From positions 1-10,675 of the forward strand of contig UZAN01060338.1 in NCBI GenBank assembly GCA_900618425.1: a stretch of 10,675 nt of DNA, given 5' to 3'. The translations under genes and the position numbers were made by a program. Shown here piece after piece: positions 7,695 through 10,675 of the stretch (positions are counted from its first letter, which is position 1; every line of letters starts with the position of its first letter). The stretch is from Echinostoma caproni. Lineage: Eukaryota; Platyhelminthes; Trematoda; Plagiorchiida; Echinostomatidae. A model generated the notes under the pieces. It saw only the letters and a program-made list of their open reading frames with translations, had not been told where the DNA came from and did not search any database.

Positions 7695-7706
7695 GCTCCC
7701 CCCTAG
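7695..7706 (-). promoter_or_regulatory. Polypurine tract (plus-strand primer site) before the LTR
   Basis: The minus strand reads CTAGGGGGGAGC immediately before the LTR TGTG. In LTR retrotransposons an RNase H-resistant purine run at this spot primes second-strand DNA synthesis. A second purine-rich run on the same strand at 8185-8215 is a weaker candidate because no TG follows it directly. Confidence 0.6.
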
Positions 7707-8525
7707 AAGTTTGATGAGGAGCAGCAAACCTTTGAAAAGTCAAATATACACGGCGTGCATGTGTGTAGTAGTGAATGATTGTACGGGAGACAAATGTCCA
7801 ATGGTAAACCAGTCTGTTGTTTTTAACGGGAGCAAATGGTCAACAAATGTGTGTATGTGTGTGAATGTAGTTCAATGTTTGGCAGCGTAGGAACAGTTAC
7901 GGAATCCAAGATCATGATGTAAAGTCTCTGTTCGTAATGAAAAGATAAGTGCAAAGGTTTTCGTACGTACATCGAAGAGAAGATATCATGGAAGGCTGCA
8001 GGACGCGAAGTGGTTTGCTCGTAGCCCCGTTAGTCGCCGACACAACGGTTTATTATCTGCCGGGTGTGCCGGGCCATCCGCGCGGGTTGCCTGGTCAATC
8101 AAAAAACTGACCGCGGAAAACCAGAGGAAAGACCCGGCCGACTGAAATCGGAAAGGCATCTGACGGTGGAACAAAAGTGGCCTCTTCTTCCCCCCCCCCA
8201 CNCCCTCCACTCCTCGCGCCCGTGGTCCCCGACTCGGTATGGACGTTGGTTTCAGGATTTGCCAGCTTCTGATGTGCACATTCGTTGATTGGGTCCTGGG
8301 AGAGAACGGGAGAGGACTAATCTAATAGCGCTATGGCTGTTGGTAAAAGGGAGGAGTGGTTGTAGAGAAAAAAGCAAAAGAAAACCACAAAGCCGTATAA
8401 AACGCTTTTTTGGAGTTTGGAGTTTTGACGTTTTAAATGTTTTGGGGAGTTTTCGACTATTTTGTCGTTTTCTGAATAACGTAAACAAATAATTTGGATA
8501 ATACACGCCAAAAGTTAGTTGACAA
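7707..8525 (-). other. Spacer between integrase and LTR, no recognised gene
   Basis: About 820 bp separate the end of the pol protein from the polypurine tract, longer than is usual for a simple 3' UTR. Open frames here (for example 7986-8279 on minus) have no recognisable motifs, and no envelope-like gene is visible. The segment holds a 10-base C run at 8190-8199 with an ambiguous base at 8202, a purine/pyrimidine-asymmetric tract at 8185-8215, T-rich DNA at 8400-8490 and a short GTGTAT-rich patch at 7849-7863. It could be a long 3' UTR or a separate insertion. Confidence 0.5.
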
Positions 8526-9490
8526 TCGAAACGAACTTGCCGGTGAAACTCGCGACCACAACGATCGCGTTTGATCAGTATAGACGGTGGCATAGAGGGG
8601 TTATTAAGGGTCTGGGGAGGTTGACCCAAAAGGGGGCAGTGGGAGACGTGGCGCTGGACGTTGGGTTGTGCTGGAGGACAACTGTCAGCGCTGATGTCAA
8701 TGAACGCCGGTTTGAGGCATTCCAAGCTAATCGTTTCCCGTCTACTGTTAACCTCGATGATCGCGCATTTATTTTTACGTGTAACCACTTTATGCGGACC
8801 GGTATAAGTGACTTGCAAGGGTGACCGGGTGCTGTCAACGCGAAGAAAAACGTGAGTGCAACGCGAAAAATCCTTAGGAACGTAAACTGGGACGGCCTGC
8901 TGGCGACTGGTCGCCGCATGGACCTCACGCATATGATGGCTTGGTCCGTGAGCGAAATCGGAGTAGTCCAATTTGCGTAGTTGTGCTGGCGCAACGAGTT
9001 CCCCGGGAAGGCGCTGGGTGCAGCTGACAGCTAAAGCTCCCGGTGTGGTGTGCAAGTCGGCCTTGATCGTGTTCCGAATGCCCGAATGTACAAGCGGAAC
9101 GGCCTCATGCCAATCAGAACCGGAGTGTCATTTTAGGGTTGCATTGAACTGGCGATGAAGTCGTTCAATCAACCCATTTGCTGCCGGGTGGTACGCGGTG
9201 GTACGGGAGTGAATACAACCTAGTATATTGAGTAGGGCTTTTAGTGCTCCTACGAAGTGCGAACCTCTATCGGTAGTCACGGTGATTGGTTATCAGCAAG
9301 TGGCGACCCATTGCTCGAAAAACGCCTTAACAATGGATTTGGCAGTGCAGTTCGGAAGGGGAATGGCCTTCGACCAACGCGTAAAACGGTGGACGTATAT
9401 GAAGAGGTATGTGAAACTTCGAGACGGTGGCAGAGGGCCAACTAGATCGATGTGCACGTTTTGGAACCGTGCAATCGGAGAGTCGGAAAA
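8526..9490 (-). pseudogene. Ty3/gypsy integrase core and C-terminal domain
   Basis: A single frame runs from RFQNVHIDLVGPLPP to LKPAFID. The catalytic triad is visible: Asp in HIDLVG (codon 9446-9448), Asp in TTDRGSHF (9269-9271) and Glu in ANGLIERLHRQ (9164-9166). The C-terminal part, from about 8975 down, includes ALAVSCTQRLPGELV, RKLDYSDFA, FLRVDSTRSPLQVTYTGPHK (the G-P-F/Y block with His for Phe) and RCGREFHRQVRFD near 8526. Three in-frame stops interrupt it: a TGA-TAA pair at 9290-9295 and a TGA at 9128-9130 where Trp is likely. No stop follows RFD, so the frame reads on to about 8252, but that tail does not look like pol protein. In active relatives this domain inserts the cDNA into the genome. 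Confidence 0.88.
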
Positions 9491-9958
9491 TCCTAGTTAA
9501 GTCCCAGTATGTCAATGTACCTTATTCCTCTGACACTGAAGAAGTGATAACTCACTGTGCTACGTCGCGATTCATCTTGGGGCAGATGAACCGTTGGGAG
9601 ACGTTGGGAGCCTAACCGAAGCGCGAACACTAGGATGAGCTGAACTGTGTAGGGCATTGAAGATCTGCTTCCTATGAGACTGTGGCACTATCGGTCGCGG
9701 TGTGCCGGTAGAACAGTCATACTATATATCGCCCTCTGAAGTTGTCAGCAGAACAAGCTGGATTTCGAAGGATCTGATGCTCTTAAATGTCTTTAGCTCA
9801 GGGTCGGACTTCTGTACCTTGGCGAGTTGCGACAGGTTGTTGTTGTCGGAAGGGAAGACGAGATTGATGCGTGCTAACGCACTGGCGTCTAGATCGTGCG
9901 CATCTGAGACATGTCGTATATCCTCAGTATATATCCTTGTTTAACCTCAGTAAACTGG
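9491..9958 (-). pseudogene. Pol linker and integrase zinc-binding region, frameshifted
   Basis: Downstream of RNase H the minus strand reads LARINLVFPSDNNN and then QLAKVQKSDPELKTF (about 9780-9890). This is followed by STGTPRPIVPQSHRKQIF and NALHSSAHPSVRAS (about 9615-9720), and then LLQCQRNKV near 9510-9537. This is the usual run-up to a Ty3/gypsy integrase, with the His-His half of the HHCC zinc site in LHSSAHP. The Cys half is damaged: one Cys is seen in LLQCQR, and the position normally read as C-L-Q-C has Leu first. Several stops and frame changes lie between the blocks. Confidence 0.75.
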
Positions 9959-10290
9959 TTGATATAGTCCAGGTAACGAGACTCTTTGGGATAGTACCTG
10001 TCGGAGTTTGAGATGAATAGATTGAGGTTGGTGAACACGACAAAGGGACGTCCTTTCAACATGTGTCGAAAGTGCCGTATTGCGAGGTATATGGCCAGTA
10101 GGTTGCAACCAAAAGCGCTATATCGTGATTTGGACGGTGGCGACTGCTGAGAGAAGAAAGCGAGCGGTTGCCAGGCATTGTTAATCCGCTGTTTTATGAC
10201 TGCATCTACCGCAACGTCGGACGCGTCTGTCGTTAGAGACAGAGGGGTGCCGGCAACGTAATGTGAAACAGAAGCCCGGTGGAGATTACT
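9959..10290 (-). pseudogene. Ty3/gypsy RNase H domain with altered catalytic residues
   Basis: Blocks in order are LTTDASDVAVDAVIKQR (first catalytic Asp at 10225-10227), NNAWQPLAFFSQQ, SRYSAFGCNLLAIYLAIRHF, HMLKGRPFVVFTNLN, and DRYYPKESRYLDYINQF. The first Asp is intact. Where relatives read G-R-E-L-L-A the copy has GCNLLA, so the catalytic Glu is Asn. Where relatives read F-T-D-H-K the copy has FTNLN, so the next catalytic Asp is Asn. Even in an open frame the enzyme would be inactive. A frameshift separates it from the preceding reverse transcriptase segment near 10245-10255. Confidence 0.85.
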
Positions 10291-10675
10291 TGTTTTAGGC
10301 CGTTTNGGCCGTTTAACGCCTTGCGCGCATCGTCGGTGAACGCGAACTGTTTAGGATTGCCAAGTAAGAGATCCGTCATAGGTTGCATAAGGAAGGCACA
10401 CAGAAATGAAATGCCGATAGAAGTTAAATAACCCATGCAACCGTCTAAGCTGCTTTAGCGGCAGAGATTTGGGATACTGCGAAATGGCTACCACCTTATC
10501 ATGCAGAAATGCTACGCCAGAATCAGAGATGCGATGACCTAAGAGGATGAGGCTAGGTTCGCCGGAGGAGCACTTGGCAGCGCTTATTGTAACGCCATTT
10601 TCGCGAAGACGGGTAAAACGAGCGGGCAGATGCTGCCCGTGCTCCTCCAGGACGTCGTCCAAGTCTGCGAAGGTT
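10291..10675 (-). pseudogene. Ty3/gypsy reverse transcriptase, C-terminal half, cut by the window edge
   Basis: The frame entering at 10675 reads FADLDDVLEEHGQHL, whose DD pair (10654-10659) is the catalytic box; relatives have Tyr where this copy has Asp two residues before the pair. It continues with ARFTRLRENGVTISAAKCSS, LGHRISDSGVAF and LKQLRRLHGLFNFYRHFI, then after a frameshift near 10400-10440 with MQPMTDLLLGNPKQFAFTDD and KALNG. About six residues normally present between DDVL and EEH are missing. An ambiguous base at 10306 lies between two copies of GGCCGTTT and disrupts the KALNG-LKQ junction. Confidence 0.88.

Larger units (their letters stand above)
7370..10675 (-). mobile_element. 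Ty3/gypsy LTR retrotransposon (CsRn1-like), 3' part, degenerate
   Basis: On the minus strand the order is reverse transcriptase, RNase H, integrase, spacer, polypurine tract, LTR, which is the Ty3/gypsy order (integrase last). The integrase end carries RNTIKADL and a C-terminal part with PLQVTYTGPHKVV and LKPAFID. I associate these with the CsRn1 group first described in Clonorchis and common in flatworms; this is from memory and was not searched. Gag, protease and the second LTR lie beyond the right edge. Frameshifts and stops show that the copy is inactive. Confidence 0.85.

Noticed and set aside
7440..7727. 95-codon open frame on the minus strand
   Set aside because: It runs across the polypurine tract into the proposed LTR, so it is better explained as non-coding element end.
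7849..7863. GTGTGTATGTGTGTG patch as a microsatellite
   Set aside because: It is too short to report as a feature of its own and is mentioned only as part of the spacer.
8289..8824. Open frames on the + strand opposite the integrase C-terminus and spacer
   Set aside because: The minus strand carries the recognisable integrase blocks; the + strand frames are shadows without motifs.

Overview
This window looks like intergenic DNA from an invertebrate animal, most likely a flatworm (trematode or cestode). The lineage is an inference from the style of its retroelements: a CsRn1-like Ty3/gypsy element, a Penelope-like element with a GIY-YIG endonuclease, and CR1/Jockey-type LINE tails. I found no intact host gene, rRNA, tRNA or CRISPR array, and no bacterial operon structure. 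Almost everything recognisable is a decayed retroelement.

Layout from left to right. (1) Bases 1-76 are the last codons of a LINE on the + strand, followed by its 3' UTR. (2) About 150-2213 is a 2 kb stretch in which I recognise nothing. (3) 2214-2324 is a copy of a dispersed repeat that ends in a degenerate ACCTG/CCTGA pentamer tract. Further copies lie at 2574-2612 plus 4774-4848 (one copy split by an insertion), 5937-6040 and 6160-6263. (4) 2626-4773 is a Penelope-like element on the minus strand. It is bounded by a 171-bp inverted repeat that aligns without gaps and inserted into one of the pentamer-tailed repeats. Its order is reverse transcriptase then GIY-YIG endonuclease, broken by several frameshifts. 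(5) 4849-5602 is a 5'-truncated LINE (L2, + strand) with a 3' UTR that runs into the next pentamer-tailed repeat. A very short second copy (6034-6263) and a third LINE (L3, about 6264-7369) follow head to tail. Each starts directly after a pentamer tract. (6) 7370-10675 is the 3' part of a Ty3/gypsy LTR retrotransposon on the minus strand. It has a candidate 325-bp LTR, a polypurine tract, a roughly 820-bp spacer, then integrase, RNase H and reverse transcriptase, reading away from the LTR. The element leaves the window on the right, so gag, protease and the other LTR are not visible.

These parts do not form a pathway. They record successive insertions: pentamer-tailed repeats were hit by LINEs and by the Penelope-like element, and the LTR element landed next to a LINE 3' end. 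The observations most worth following are the gapless inverted-repeat structure of the Penelope-like element, the repeated association of LINE 5' truncation points with the pentamer tract, and the loss of RNase H catalytic residues while the integrase D,D,E residues remain.
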